Program-made: the position numbers and the translations under genes
Notes under the pieces: generated by a model
Told to the model about the DNA's origin: nothing
The model's database searches: none
What the model saw: only the letters and a program-made list of their open reading frames with translations
Assembly: GCF_030268965.1 (NCBI RefSeq)
Contig: NZ_BSSE01000003.1
Span: 327,512 to 391,511 of the forward strand
Origin: Microtetraspora sp. NBRC 16547
GTDB lineage: Bacteria > Actinomycetota > Actinomycetes > Streptosporangiales > Streptosporangiaceae
Direction: 5' to 3'
DNA length: 64,000 nucleotides
In this document: piece by piece, positions 52,959 through 62,645 of the stretch
Position numbering within the stretch: the stretch's first letter is position 1
How the letters are laid out: the number at the start of each line of letters is the position of its first letter

Positions 52959-54439
52959 TGCGCTTCCCCCGTCTTCTCGGTGTCCCCGTGCTCCCCGTGC
53001 TCCCTGTTCGCCCGCGCGACCCCGGCGCACAGGCGCCCCTCGACCTCGACTCCGCAGAAGAAGCCCTGGCAGCGGCCCATCAGCGCCCGCGTACGGCGGC
53101 GCAGCCCGTCGATGTCGGCGGGCGGGATGGGCGAGGCGAGCGCGTCCCTGATCTCCCCCTCGGTGACCCGCTCGCAGAAGCACACGGCCGTGCCGTACGC
53201 CGGGTCCTCGGCGATGAGGTCCGCGCGCTGGTAGGGGCGCGGGAACGCCTCGCCGATGTTGGGCATGCGCGGCGGGTCCGGCAGCGTCGCCTTCGCGTCG
53301 AGCCGCAGCCCGGCCTCGCCGAGCAGGCCGAGCGCGTGCTCGGCCACGGCCATCGCCGACGTCAGCCCCGTGGAGCGAATGCCGCCGAGCACGAGGTAAC
53401 GCTGCCCGGCGTCCAGGAACACCTGGTAGTCGCCGTGCTCGGTGGCCGCCCGCAGCCCCGCGTAGGAGGAGGTCACCTCTTCGTCCAGCAGGGCGGGCAT
53501 GAGCTTCCTGCCCTTCTCCAGCAGGAACGCGAAGCCGTGCTCCGAGGTGGAGGTGTCCGTCCGGTCGTCCCGGTCCTCGGCGGTCGGGCCGAGCATGACG
53601 TTGCCGTAGATTGTCGGGCTGACCAGCACGCCCTTGCCCCGCGAGCTGGGCACCGGCAGCACGATCTTGTTCACCATCGGCCGCGCCAGCTTGTCGAACA
53701 CGAACAGCTCGCCGCGGCGCGGGGTGACCGTGAACCGCGTGTGCCCGAAGAGGCCGTCGATTACGTCCGAGCCGAGCCCGGCGGCGTTGACCACCCAGCC
53801 CGCGCGCAGCGTGCCCCGGCTGGTCCGCAACACGGTGTCCGCCGCGTCCCCTGCCGTGCCGGAGGGCGGCTCGACGCCCTCGACCCTGGTGTTGAACAGC
53901 AGGTACGCCCCGCGGGACAGCGCCTCCGTGGCGAACGCCAGCGTGGTGGTCCACGGGCAGATGATCGACTCGTCGGGCACGGTCAGCCCGCCGAGCGCGC
54001 CCGGCGCCAGCGCCGGGACCTGCTGATAGACCTCCTCGGCACCGATGATCTCGCACCGGTCGTAGCCGTTCTTGACCGCCTTGGCGGCCAGCCCCGGCAG
54101 CGCGGCCAGCTCCTCGTCGGTCCAGGCGACCAGCACCGCTCCCGTCCGCTCGACCGGGATGCCGGTCGTGGCCGCGTAGTCGCCGAGCAGCTCGCAGCCG
54201 CGCCGCACGAGCCGGGACTCCAGCGTTCCGGGCTTGGCGTCGAACCCGGTGTGCAGGATCGCCGTGTTGGCCTTGCTCGTGCCGTCGCCGACGTCGCAGC
54301 GCGCCTCCACCAGGGCGACCGTCAGGTCGTGCCCGGACAGCGCGCGGGCCACGGCGGCGCCGACGACCCCGCCGCCGATCACCGCCACGTCGACCCTCTC
54401 GACCGGCAGCGGGCCGTACCTCATCTGCCGCGTGTTCAT
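52955..54439 (-). CDS. GlpA-like FAD dehydrogenase with BFD-type [2Fe-2S] domain
   Basis: 494 residues, DAO-family flavoprotein. FAD motif VDVAVIGGGVVGAAVARALSGHDLTVALVE near the N-terminus, then TSKANTAILHTGFDAKPGTLESRLVRRG as in GlpA. The C-terminal BFD-like domain has CFCERVTEGEIRDAL and, some 30 residues later, CQGFFC, giving four cysteines for a [2Fe-2S] cluster. Likely oxidises glycerol-3-phosphate or a similar polyol phosphate and passes electrons to the next subunit. Four-nt overlaps with both neighbours. The GlpC or DUF1667 third subunit of known complexes is absent. Confidence 0.85.
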   Translation of the reverse strand: MNTRQMRYGPLPVERVDVAVIGGGVVGAAVARALSGHDLTVALVEARCDVGDGTSKANTAILHTGFDAKPGTLESRLVRRGCELLGDYAATTGIPVERTGAVLVAWTDEELAALPGLAAKAVKNGYDRCEIIGAEEVYQQVPALAPGALGGLTVPDESIICPWTTTLAFATEALSRGAYLLFNTRVEGVEPPSGTAGDAADTVLRTSRGTLRAGWVVNAAGLGSDVIDGLFGHTRFTVTPRRGELFVFDKLARPMVNKIVLPVPSSRGKGVLVSPTIYGNVMLGPTAEDRDDRTDTSTSEHGFAFLLEKGRKLMPALLDEEVTSSYAGLRAATEHGDYQVFLDAGQRYLVLGGIRSTGLTSAMAVAEHALGLLGEAGLRLDAKATLPDPPRMPNIGEAFPRPYQRADLIAEDPAYGTAVCFCERVTEGEIRDALASPIPPADIDGLRRRTRALMGRCQGFFCGVEVEGRLCAGVARANREHGEHGDTEKTGEAQ

Positions 54440-55881
54440 GCTTCGCTCCCCGTCAGATCCGCCCTGTCCATGGCCGCGTCCACGCCCCGGCGCCATCGGG
54501 CCAGGAACTCGGCGGCACGGTCACCCGTCCAGCGCGGCTCGTACGTCGTGGACGGCGTCCACGCCGGCACGGCCTCCTCCAGGCCGAGCGCGGGATCCAC
54601 CGCGAGCCGGGCCATGGCGGCGGCGCCGAGCGCGGTCGCGTGCGGCGACGGGTAGACGTCTACCGGCATCTGGGCGAGGTCGGCCTGCGCCTGCATCAGC
54701 GTCGCCGAACGCGTGAGCCCCCCATCCACCCGCAGCCGGGTCAGGGAAGAGCCGAGGTCGCGGGCGACGACCTGGGCGAGGTCGGCCACCTGGGCGGCCA
54801 CCCCTTCGAGGACCGCCCGGACCAGGTGGCCCGGACGGGTGGACAGCGTCATGCCGAGGAACGAGGCGGTCGCGTCCGGCCGCCACCAGGGCGCGGCGAG
54901 CCCGGCGAGCGCCGGGACGAACAGCGCGCCCTGGCTGTCCGGCGCGGCGATCGCGTCCAGGTCGGTGGCGCCCCCGATGAAGCCGAGGTCGCCGAGCCAG
55001 CGCACCGCCGACGCCGCCGTGTAGACCTGCCCGTCCACGCAGTACGGCGTGCCGCCTCTGGCCCGCCACGCCACGGATGTGGTCAGGCCGGAGGTGGACC
55101 GTACGGCGCGTTCGCCGGTGTTGGCCAGGAGGAACGCGCCGGTGCCGAAGGTGCACTTGGCCTCGCCGGGCCGCAGGCAGCCCTCGGCGAGGAGGGCGGC
55201 CTGCTGGTCCACGATGAGCCCGCCGACGGGGATCTCCCCGCCGAACGCCCGGGTGGCGCCGACGACCTCGTCGCAGGCGACGATCCGCGGCAGCCGCTCG
55301 CCGTCGAGCTTGAACAGGCGCAGCAGCTCGGGGCTCCAGTCGACGGCGTCCAGGTCGAGCAGCAGCGAGCGGCTCGCGGTGGAGGCGTCCGTCACGAACG
55401 CACCGGTGAGGTGGTGCACCAGCCAGGAGTCGGTTGTGGTCACCACCCCCTCGGAGGTGAGGTTGCGGCGGATCCACGCCATCTTGGGCGCGGAGAAGTA
55501 CGGGTCGAGCACGAGTCCGGTCAGCTCCGCGACCCGGCCGGCGTGGTCGGCGAGATCGGCACACACGTCCTCGGCGCGGCGGTCCTGCCAGACCAGCGCG
55601 GTCGTCAGCGGCCGCCCGGTGTCGGGGTCCCAGGCGAGCACGGTCTCGCCCTGGTTGGCCAGGGTCACCGCGTCGATCGGCCGGCCTGCCTGCGCGACCG
55701 CCTGGCGGCCCGCCGCGAGCACCGAGTCGAGCAGTTCCTGCGGGTTCTGCTCGACCCGGCCCCCGGGCAGGTACGCCGGCCGTACGGGCACCTCGGCGAG
55801 CGCCAGGACGGCGCCGTCCGGCCCGACGACGATGGCCTTGGTGCCGGACGTCCCCTGGTCGATGGCCAAGACGGTGGTCAC
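54436..55881 (-). CDS. FGGY-family kinase, glycerol-kinase-like
   Basis: 481 residues. The N-terminal phosphate motif LAIDQGTSGTKAIVVGPDG is followed by LPGGRVEQNPQELLDSVLAA. The middle TFGTGAFLLANTGERAVRSTSGLTTSVAW and the later GALFVPALAGLAAPWWRPDATASFLGM parallel glycerol kinase, and RVDGGLTRSATLMQAQADL closes the family pattern. It phosphorylates a polyol, most simply glycerol, feeding the GlpA-like dehydrogenase next door. GTG 55881 overlaps the permease stop; the open frame extends upstream through the permease gene, which is a chance extension. Confidence 0.88.
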   Translation of the reverse strand: MTTVLAIDQGTSGTKAIVVGPDGAVLALAEVPVRPAYLPGGRVEQNPQELLDSVLAAGRQAVAQAGRPIDAVTLANQGETVLAWDPDTGRPLTTALVWQDRRAEDVCADLADHAGRVAELTGLVLDPYFSAPKMAWIRRNLTSEGVVTTTDSWLVHHLTGAFVTDASTASRSLLLDLDAVDWSPELLRLFKLDGERLPRIVACDEVVGATRAFGGEIPVGGLIVDQQAALLAEGCLRPGEAKCTFGTGAFLLANTGERAVRSTSGLTTSVAWRARGGTPYCVDGQVYTAASAVRWLGDLGFIGGATDLDAIAAPDSQGALFVPALAGLAAPWWRPDATASFLGMTLSTRPGHLVRAVLEGVAAQVADLAQVVARDLGSSLTRLRVDGGLTRSATLMQAQADLAQMPVDVYPSPHATALGAAAMARLAVDPALGLEEAVPAWTPSTTYEPRWTGDRAAEFLARWRRGVDAAMDRADLTGSEA

Positions 55882-57371
55882 AGCGCCTCCACCCCCATGC
55901 CGGGCTCGGCGGTCAGCCGGTCCCTGCGGGTGGCCCAGACGACGGCGAACACGACGGCGCCGAGCACCAGCGAGCCGAGGGCGTAGAGCTGCGCCATGCG
56001 GAAGTCGGACGGGATCATGAAGATGCTCAGCTCGATGATCAGCCAGACGACGGCGCCAGCGACGACGGGCTTCTCCCACTTCCCGAGCCGGAAGTCGTCC
56101 GGCTGCGGGCGGTACTTGCGCCGGGTGCCGAGGTAGAGCGCGACGGTCCCGGCGTACAGGATGGCGGGCATCAGCGTGCCCGCGCCCAGCAGCTCGCCCA
56201 GGGCGTCGGCGTTGCCGGAGAAGGTGAGGACGATCAGCAGCGAGGCGCCGGCGGCGACGACGGTGGCCCAGGTGGGGCCGCCGGTGGCGCGCGGCACCCG
56301 GCTCAGCGCGCCGGAGAACGGCAGCCGGCCGTCGCGGGCCATGGCGTGCACGAGCCGGCTGCAGCTCACCATGATGACCAGACCGCAGGCGAAGATGGCC
56401 ACACTCACGACGACGAGGAAGGCCCGCGCCACGCCGGCGCCGACCACGTTCGCGATGACCTGGGCGACGGGGGCGGAGGAGGCGGTGATGCCCGCGACGT
56501 CCGTGCCGAGCGCGGCGGTGACCACGATCAGGAACACCATGCCGATGGCGACGCTGAGCAGGATCGCGCGGACCATGGCCCGGGGGACCACCTTCTTGGG
56601 GTTGATGGTCTCCTCGGCGAGGTTGGCCGCCGACTCCCAGCCGACCAGGGTGAACGCGCCGAGCAGGGCGGAAAGCATGAACGGCCCGAGCCAGCCGAAG
56701 TAGCCGTCCTGCGACGCGACGCCGGTCGAGGTCAGGTTGGACCACTCGGCGTGCCCGCCGAAGATCGCGAACCCGGCGATGAGCAGGGTGAGCCCGATCA
56801 TCGCGACGATCTCGGCGCTCACCGCGAGGTTGTTGATCTTGGTGGTGATGGGCGTGGACCAGATGATGAGCACCATCTGCACGAGGAGCACGACCGCGGT
56901 GACCAGCGCGCCGCTCAGCGGGGTGTAGGTCCAGCCGAACAGCGGGAACAGCGCCGTCTGGGCGAGTCCGTAGTCGACCGCGACGGCGACGATCGCGAGG
57001 AACGCGAACGACACCCAGCCGAACCACCAGCCGAGCACCGGCGAGGCCAGCCGGCTCGCCCACTGGTAGCTGTAGCCGGACAGCGGGATCCGGCTGGCGA
57101 GCATGCCGTAGACCAGGGCCACCATCACGGTGCCCGCGCCCACGATGGGCCAGGTCCAGATGCCGGCCGGGCCGCCCTTGCCGAGCACGGTGCCGTACGT
57201 GGAGAACAGGCCGGTGGTGATCGAGATGAACGAGAAGGCGACCGCGAAGGACTCGAACGACTTCAGGGTGCGCTTGAACTGCTGGGAGTAACCCGCGTGC
57301 GAGATCGCCTCGTCGGCGGCGCTGTCGCTCCCGGTCGTGACCCCGGGTGCGGGCGTGGAACTATGGGACAT
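55878..57371 (-). CDS. APC-superfamily permease
   Basis: 497 residues with about 12 membrane segments. The first helices contain FAVAFSFISITTGLFSTYG and GPAGIWTWPIVGAGTVMVALVYGMLASRIPLSGYSYQWASRL, the typical APC consensus for amino acid, amine or choline uptake. Its place at the head of a polyol-kinase/dehydrogenase set is unusual, since glycerol normally enters through GlpF. The substrate may be an amino-alcohol or other nitrogen compound, or the kinase may not act on glycerol. Lies 70 bases after the DeoR gene. Confidence 0.85.
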   Translation of the reverse strand: MSHSSTPAPGVTTGSDSAADEAISHAGYSQQFKRTLKSFESFAVAFSFISITTGLFSTYGTVLGKGGPAGIWTWPIVGAGTVMVALVYGMLASRIPLSGYSYQWASRLASPVLGWWFGWVSFAFLAIVAVAVDYGLAQTALFPLFGWTYTPLSGALVTAVVLLVQMVLIIWSTPITTKINNLAVSAEIVAMIGLTLLIAGFAIFGGHAEWSNLTSTGVASQDGYFGWLGPFMLSALLGAFTLVGWESAANLAEETINPKKVVPRAMVRAILLSVAIGMVFLIVVTAALGTDVAGITASSAPVAQVIANVVGAGVARAFLVVVSVAIFACGLVIMVSCSRLVHAMARDGRLPFSGALSRVPRATGGPTWATVVAAGASLLIVLTFSGNADALGELLGAGTLMPAILYAGTVALYLGTRRKYRPQPDDFRLGKWEKPVVAGAVVWLIIELSIFMIPSDFRMAQLYALGSLVLGAVVFAVVWATRRDRLTAEPGMGVEAL

Positions 57372-57441
57372 GGATCGTCTCCTGCTGCGAAGAAAGTGAG
57401 CGGTCCGGGTCCGGCGGCGTGGCCGCGCCGCCGGGCCGAGC

Positions 57442-58215
57442 TTACGGCCTGATTACCTCCACACCCGCCCTGACCAGGGCGGATGCGAGTTCGGGTGGTG
57501 GTTCCCGGTCCGTGATGAGACCGGAGAATCCGTCCAGGCCGCACACCCGGTAGGCGGCGACCTTGCCGTGTTTCGTGCTGTCGGCCAGCACGTAGGTGCG
57601 CGCCGTGTTCGCGAGGATGACCCGCTTCGTCGCGACCTCGTCGAGGTAGTAGTCGGTGAGCCCCGCCAGCGCCGTAAGGCCGCCGGAGCCGAGGAGCGCC
57701 ACGTCGGCCCTCAGGTCCTGGAAGAACGCCACGGTCTGGGCGTTGGACACGGCGAGGTCGCCCTGCCTGACCCGGCCGCCCGCGACCAGCACCTCGATGC
57801 CCGGCCGCCCGGCCAGTTCGGCGGCGACCAGCAGCGAGCACGTCGCCACGACCCCGCGGAACCCGGTCGGGATCGCCCGCGCCGCCTGCACGGCCGTGGT
57901 GCCCACGTCGATGATCACTGTCTGGCCCGGCCGGAGGACCTGGGCGGCCAGCGCGCCGATGACCGTTTTGGCCTCCGCCTGCGCGGTGGAGCGCTCCAGG
58001 TAGGAGGACTCCTCGCCGGTGCCGGAGGTGACGGCGGTGGCCCCGCCGTGCACCCGTGCCAGCAGGCCGCGCCGTTCGAGGGTGGCCAGGTCGCGGCGGG
58101 CGGTCTCGTGCGAGACGCCGAGCAGCTCGACCAGGTCCTCGGTGCGCAGCGTGCCGGCCTGCGACAGCGCCTCGACGATGCGCTGGTGGCGCTGGGCCGG
58201 GAGCATGGACACCAT
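57442..58215 (-). CDS. DeoR/GlpR-family transcriptional regulator
   Basis: 257 residues. N-terminal winged helix (QRHQRIVEALSQAGTLRTEDLVELLGVSHETARRDLATLERRGLL) and a sugar-phosphate-binding C-terminal domain with DVGTTAVQAARAI, LGSGGL and ADSTKHGK (the DxxKxG site). Family members are usually repressors released by a phosphorylated sugar, which the FGGY kinase product could be. First gene of the operon. An alternative ATG lies nine bases downstream. Three 20-bp-spaced repeats upstream are its likely operator. Confidence 0.9.
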   Translation of the reverse strand: MVSMLPAQRHQRIVEALSQAGTLRTEDLVELLGVSHETARRDLATLERRGLLARVHGGATAVTSGTGEESSYLERSTAQAEAKTVIGALAAQVLRPGQTVIIDVGTTAVQAARAIPTGFRGVVATCSLLVAAELAGRPGIEVLVAGGRVRQGDLAVSNAQTVAFFQDLRADVALLGSGGLTALAGLTDYYLDEVATKRVILANTARTYVLADSTKHGKVAAYRVCGLDGFSGLITDREPPPELASALVRAGVEVIRP

Positions 58216-58220
58216 CCAGT

Positions 58221-58270
58221 TGACCGAAATTGACTACTATTGCCCGAAAGTGTGGATTACTGCCCGAAAG
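58221..58270. promoter_or_regulatory. Operator array: three direct repeats at 20-bp spacing
   Basis: TGACCGAAAT (58221), TGCCCGAAAG (58241) and TGCCCGAAAG (58261) are spaced 20 bp, two helical turns, start to start. Read leftward they are TTTCGG-containing boxes, close to the TTTCG core of known DeoR-type operators such as GlpR sites. They lie between the regulator gene and hisD and overlap the region where the leftward promoter must be. Confidence 0.7.
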
Positions 58271-58346
58271 ATGTCAAGAGTCGGTCACCTGGACGAAACG
58301 CGCCGTCCGCATGCTGGACGGAACGGGATCAGCTCCTCGCCGTCCG

Positions 58347-58358
58347 TAGACTGGGAGG
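58347..58358 (+). promoter_or_regulatory. Leaderless promoter of the his operon
   Basis: TAGACT (58347-58352) then exactly 6 nt (GGGAGG) then GTG 58359. The GGGAGG touches the start codon, too close to serve as ribosome site, so it is better read as spacer before a +1 on the G of GTG. No clear -35. Confidence 0.6.
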
Positions 58359-59666
58359 GTGATTTCCCGTATCGATCTGCGCGGATCCCTGCCCGGTGAC
58401 CTGCGCGATGTGCTGCCCCGCGCCGAGCTCGACGTCGAGGCCGCCCTGGAAAAGGTGCGGCCCATATGTGAGGACGTGCGCCATCGCGGCGCGGCAGCCG
58501 TACGGGAGCTGACCGCGAGATTCGACGGCGTCGAGCTGGAGTCCACCCGGGTTCCGGTGGAGGAGCTCGGACGGGCACTGGACGGCCTCGATCCGGCGGT
58601 GCGTGCCGCCCTGGAGGAGTCGATCAGGCGGGCCCGCCTGGTCCACCGCGACCAGCGGCGCGTCGACACCACCACACAGGTCGTGCCGGGCGGCACGGTC
58701 ACCGAGCGATGGGTCCCGGTGGACCGCGTCGGGCTCTATGTGCCGGGCGGCCGGGCCGTCTACCCCTCCAGCGTGGTCATGAACGTGGTGCCCGCCCAGG
58801 AGGCCGGGGTCCGATCCCTCGCCGTCACCTCGCCCGCCCAGAAGGAGTTCGGCGGGCTGCCGCACCCGACGATCCTCGCCGCCTGCGCCCTGCTCGGCGT
58901 CGACGAGGTCTACGCCGTCGGCGGCGCCCAGGCCGTGGCGATGTTCGCCTACGGCACCGAGGAGTGCGCGCCGGCCACCATGGTCACCGGCCCGGGCAAC
59001 ATCTGGGTGGCCGCGGCCAAGCGCCTGCTCAAGGGCATCATCGGCATCGACTCCGAGGCCGGTCCCACCGAGATCGCGATCCTGGCCGACGAGACCGCCG
59101 ACCCGGTGCACGTCGCCGCCGACCTGATCAGCCAGGCCGAGCACGACGTGATCGCCGCCTCCGTGCTGGTCACGACCAGTGTCGAGCTGGCCGACGCGGT
59201 CGAGAAGGAGCTGCCCGGCCAGATCGCCGCCACCCGCCACTCCGAGCGGATCACCGAGGCGCTCTCCGGCCGGCAGTCCGGCATCGTCCTCGTCTCCACC
59301 CTCGACGACGGCCTGCGCGTCGTCGACGCCTACGCCGCCGAGCACCTGGAGATCCAGACGGCGGACGCTCCCGAGGTGGCCGCCCGGGTGCGCAACGCGG
59401 GCGCGATCTTCGTCGGGGCGTACACCCCGGTGTCGCTCGGCGACTACATGGCCGGATCCAACCACGTGCTGCCGACCGGCGGCTGCGCCTGCCACTCGTC
59501 CGGACTGTCCGTGCAGAGCTTCCTGCGCGGCATCCACGTCGTCGACTACTCCCGCGAGGCGCTAGCCGCGGCCGCACCGCACGTCTGCGTGCTCGCCGAC
59601 GCCGAGGACCTCCCGGCGCACGGCGCCGCGATCCGCGCCCGGTTCGACTGGGGGATCCCCTCATGA
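58359..59666 (+). CDS. hisD: Histidinol dehydrogenase HisD
   Basis: Zinc enzyme oxidising histidinol to histidine in two NAD-dependent steps. 435 residues beginning MISRIDLRG like relatives. [63 protein letters not shown] and [25 protein letters not shown] contain the family boxes and zinc/catalytic histidines. First gene of the his operon; expression probably starts from a leaderless mRNA. It overlaps hisC by 4 nt. Confidence 0.96.
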   Translation: MISRIDLRGSLPGDLRDVLPRAELDVEAALEKVRPICEDVRHRGAAAVRELTARFDGVELESTRVPVEELGRALDGLDPAVRAALEESIRRARLVHRDQRRVDTTTQVVPGGTVTERWVPVDRVGLYVPGGRAVYPSSVVMNVVPAQEAGVRSLAVTSPAQKEFGGLPHPTILAACALLGVDEVYAVGGAQAVAMFAYGTEECAPATMVTGPGNIWVAAAKRLLKGIIGIDSEAGPTEIAILADETADPVHVAADLISQAEHDVIAASVLVTTSVELADAVEKELPGQIAATRHSERITEALSGRQSGIVLVSTLDDGLRVVDAYAAEHLEIQTADAPEVAARVRNAGAIFVGAYTPVSLGDYMAGSNHVLPTGGCACHSSGLSVQSFLRGIHVVDYSREALAAAAPHVCVLADAEDLPAHGAAIRARFDWGIPS

Positions 59667-60829
59667 CGGATCCCGCCCGACAGCCCGGCCGGCGAGAGAG
59701 CAGCGTGACTCCCACCGTGACTCCGGCCGCGACGACGACCGTGACTCCGACCGTGACGACACTCGACGACCTGCCGATCCGGGACGACCTGCGGGGGAAG
59801 ACCGCCTACGGCGCACCCCAGCTCGACGTGCCCGTCCGGCTCAACACCAACGAGAACCCCTACCCGCCGTCGCCCGCCCTGGTCGAGGACCTGGCCCATG
59901 CCGTACGGCAGAGCGCGGCCACGCTCAACCGCTACCCCGACCGGGACGCGCTCGACCTGCGCAAGGACCTCGCCGACTACCTCGGCCACGGCCTCACCGC
60001 CCGGCAGCTGTGGGCGGCCAACGGCTCCAACGAGGTCATCCAGCAGATCCTGCAGGCGTTCGGCGGCCCGGGGCGCTCGGCGATGGGCTTCGAGCCGTCC
60101 TACTCCATGCACCCCATCATCACGGGCATCACCGGCACCCGCTGGATCGACGGCGCGCGCGAGGAGGACTTCGCGATCGACGAGACGCGCGCCGTCAGCA
60201 TGCTCGAGGAGCACCGGCCCGACGTGGTGTTCCTCACCTCGCCGAACAACCCCACGGGCACGGCGCTGCCCCTCGGCGTGATCGAGCGGATCCTCGCCGC
60301 CGCGCCCGGCATGGTCGTGGTGGACGAGGCGTACGCCGAGTTCGCCCGGACCGGCACCCCGTCGGCACTGTCGTTGCTCCCGGGCAACCCCCGGCTGATC
60401 GTCACGCGCACCATGTCCAAGGCGTTCGCGATGGCGGGCACCCGGCTCGGCTACCTCGCCGCCGACCCCGCCGTGATCGACGCCCTGCTGCTGGTCCGCC
60501 TGCCGTACCATCTGTCGACGCTGACGCAGGCCGCGGCCCGGGTCGCGCTCGCGCACCGCGCGGAGCTGCTCGGCACGGTGGACGCGCTGCGCGCCGAGCG
60601 GGACGCGATCGTGGACTGGCTACGGCAACGTGGCCTGTCCGTCGCAGACTCCGATGCCAATTTCGTGCTATTCGGTAGGTTTCCGAATCGGCGCGCGGTC
60701 TGGGAGGGCGTGCTCGAACGCGGCGTGCTGATCAGGGAGACCGGTCCGGACGGCTGGCTGCGGGTGTCCATCGGGACCGGTGAAGAGATGGCGGCCTTCC
60801 GGGCCGCGCTGGAGGGGGTCCTCGGATGA
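59663..60829 (+). CDS. hisC: Histidinol-phosphate aminotransferase HisC
   Basis: Class I/II PLP aminotransferase converting imidazole-acetol phosphate and Glu to histidinol phosphate. [58 protein letters not shown] and the PLP lysine in [17 protein letters not shown] are all present. 388 residues; the first 30 or so are a Thr/Pro/Val-rich extension not part of the fold. ATG overlaps the hisD stop. Confidence 0.95.
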   Translation: MTDPARQPGRRESSVTPTVTPAATTTVTPTVTTLDDLPIRDDLRGKTAYGAPQLDVPVRLNTNENPYPPSPALVEDLAHAVRQSAATLNRYPDRDALDLRKDLADYLGHGLTARQLWAANGSNEVIQQILQAFGGPGRSAMGFEPSYSMHPIITGITGTRWIDGAREEDFAIDETRAVSMLEEHRPDVVFLTSPNNPTGTALPLGVIERILAAAPGMVVVDEAYAEFARTGTPSALSLLPGNPRLIVTRTMSKAFAMAGTRLGYLAADPAVIDALLLVRLPYHLSTLTQAAARVALAHRAELLGTVDALRAERDAIVDWLRQRGLSVADSDANFVLFGRFPNRRAVWEGVLERGVLIRETGPDGWLRVSIGTGEEMAAFRAALEGVLG

Positions 60830-61473
60830 GTGACGCGCGTGTTGCGGGCACGGGGCTCGCTGATACTGGGCTTGCTGGCGCTGGGCGCGTCGGCCGGGTG
60901 GAGCGCGCCACCAAGGAGACGTCCGTGCTGGTCGAGGTCAACCTCGACGGCACCGGTGTCGTCGACGTGGCGACGGGGGTCGGGTTCTTCGACCACATGC
61001 TCGCTCAGCTCGGCAAGCACGGCCTGTTCGACCTGACCGTCAAGACCCAGGGCGATCTGCACATCGACTCCCACCACACGATCGAGGACACCTCGCTCGC
61101 GCTGGGCGCCGCGTTCCGCGAGGCATTGGGCGACAAGTCGGGCATCCGGCGGTATGGCACCGCGGCCTGCCCCCTGGACGAGTCGCTCGCCCAGGTCACG
61201 GTGGACCTGTCCGGCCGGCCGTACCTCGTGCACACCGAGCCCGAGGGCATGGCGCCGATGATCGGCCCCGAGTACGACACCACCATGACGCGGCACATCC
61301 TGGAGTCGTTCGTCGCCCAGGCCGCGGTCTGCCTGCACGTGCACGTGCCGTACGGGCGCAACGCGCACCACATCGTGGAGGCGCAGTTCAAGGCTCTCGC
61401 CCGCGCGCTGCGCGAGGCGTCGGAGCGGGACCCGCGCGCCATCGGCGTGCCGAGCACCAAGGGCGTGCTATGA
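60826..61473 (+). CDS. hisB: Imidazoleglycerol-phosphate dehydratase HisB
   Basis: Manganese enzyme that dehydrates imidazoleglycerol phosphate. The two half-repeats contain [18 protein letters not shown] with [18 protein letters not shown], and [36 protein letters not shown], carrying the metal-binding histidines. 215 residues, single-function form. The N-terminal Gly/Ala-rich stretch (about 25 residues) is extra. ATG overlaps hisC; its stop overlaps the following small gene. Confidence 0.95.
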   Translation: MSDARVAGTGLADTGLAGAGRVGRVERATKETSVLVEVNLDGTGVVDVATGVGFFDHMLAQLGKHGLFDLTVKTQGDLHIDSHHTIEDTSLALGAAFREALGDKSGIRRYGTAACPLDESLAQVTVDLSGRPYLVHTEPEGMAPMIGPEYDTTMTRHILESFVAQAAVCLHVHVPYGRNAHHIVEAQFKALARALREASERDPRAIGVPSTKGVL

Positions 61474-61622
61474 CCTTCGCGTCCGTCGGCATGATCTTCG
61501 TGGGGCTCTTCCTCATCGGCGGGGTCATCTCCGCCGTGCGCCAGGGGCTGAAGGGGCTCGCCATAATCACCGGCGCCGGAGCGGTGCTGGCGCTGACCGC
61601 GGGAGTGTTGTGGTGGCAGTAG
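61470..61622 (+). CDS. 50-residue two-segment membrane protein in the his operon
   Basis: Begins [20 protein letters not shown] and ends [14 protein letters not shown], with a short basic loop (RQGLKG) between two hydrophobic segments. ATG overlaps the hisB stop (ATGA) and the stop overlaps the start of hisH, so it is embedded in a translationally coupled chain. That makes chance unlikely. The function is unknown. Confidence 0.7.
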   Translation: MTFASVGMIFVGLFLIGGVISAVRQGLKGLAIITGAGAVLALTAGVLWWQ

Positions 61623-62251
61623 CGAAGCGGGTCGTGATCCTCGACTACGGGTCGGGCAACCTGCGCTCGGCCGAGCGGGCGCTGGCGCGCACGGGCGCCG
61701 ACGTCACGGTGACCTCCGACTACGACGCGGCACTCGAAGCCGACGGCCTCGTCGTCCCGGGCGTCGGCGCGTTCGCGGCGTGCATGGCGGGGTTGAAGAG
61801 CGTCCACGGCGACCGCATCGTCGGCCGCAGGCTGGCCGCGGGGCGTCCCGTCCTCGGCATCTGCGTCGGCATGCAGATCCTCTTCGAGAAGGGCGTCGAG
61901 CACGGCGTCCACACCGAGGGCTGCGGCGAGTGGCCCGGCGTCGTCCAGCGCCTGGATGCCCCGGTGCTGCCGCACATGGGGTGGAACACCGTGACCGCCC
62001 CGGAGGGCAGCGTCCTGTTCCGCGGGCTCGACCCCGAGACCCGGTTCTACTTCGTCCACTCGTACGGCGTGCGCGAGTGGGAGCTCACCGCGGGGCCTGG
62101 GTTCACCGACCCGCTGGTCACCTGGGCCGAGCACGGTGTGCGGTTCGTCGCGGCCGTCGAGAACGGTCCCCTCATGGCCACCCAGTTCCACCCGGAGAAG
62201 TCCGGGGATGCTGGAGCCGTCCTCCTCTCCAACTGGCTGAGCACACTGTGA
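61613..62251 (+). CDS. hisH: Imidazole glycerol phosphate synthase, glutamine amidotransferase subunit HisH
   Basis: Class I glutamine amidotransferase that feeds ammonia to HisF. Catalytic Cys is in [12 protein letters not shown], and His/Glu in [28 protein letters not shown] opens the protein. GTG 61613 ([13 protein letters not shown]) has GGGAG 7 nt upstream; the preceding GTG (61610) is only 4 nt away. 212 residues. It overlaps the small membrane gene by 10 nt. Confidence 0.94.
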   Translation: MAVAKRVVILDYGSGNLRSAERALARTGADVTVTSDYDAALEADGLVVPGVGAFAACMAGLKSVHGDRIVGRRLAAGRPVLGICVGMQILFEKGVEHGVHTEGCGEWPGVVQRLDAPVLPHMGWNTVTAPEGSVLFRGLDPETRFYFVHSYGVREWELTAGPGFTDPLVTWAEHGVRFVAAVENGPLMATQFHPEKSGDAGAVLLSNWLSTL

Positions 62252-62303
62252 ACCTGCGGGGCCTCCCGGGCGGGAGCCCCGGACCGCCGCGTGGGGAGGC
62301 CAC

Positions 62304-62642
62304 GTGAGCAAGGAGCGAGCCAGGCGCCGGGCGGAGCGCGAGGCCGAGCGGGAACGTCGCGCCGCCGAACACGCGCTCCGCGAGGCGCGGGTGGCCCGGC
62401 GGAGGAAGCTGCGTGGACGGCTGACCGCCGTCCTGCCGCGCCGCGTACGCGTGGCCAGGCCGGGCGGCCTCCTCGCCCGCAGGCGCCGCGAGCAGAACGC
62501 CGTGCTCGCCGTGCTGTGGCTCCTCACGCAGGTCCTCGCCTGGCTGCTGCTCGACGGCTGGGCGGCCAGGCTCGGCGTGCTCATCTTGTCGATTCTGCTG
62601 ATCCCGGTGCTCGTCACCGTTGTCTTTGACCGGAGGTCGTGA
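62304..62642 (+). CDS. Basic membrane protein between hisH and priA
   Basis: 112 residues, GTG with GGAGG 6 nt upstream. The first 65 residues are an Arg/Glu/Ala-rich basic helix, the last 45 two hydrophobic segments (AVLAVLWLLTQVLAWLLLDG and LGVLILSILLIPVLVTVVF). No known domain. It ends 3 nt before priA, so it belongs to the operon. Confidence 0.7.
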   Translation: MSKERARRRAEREAERERRAAEHALREARVARRRKLRGRLTAVLPRRVRVARPGGLLARRRREQNAVLAVLWLLTQVLAWLLLDGWAARLGVLILSILLIPVLVTVVFDRRS

Positions 62643-62645
62643 CTG

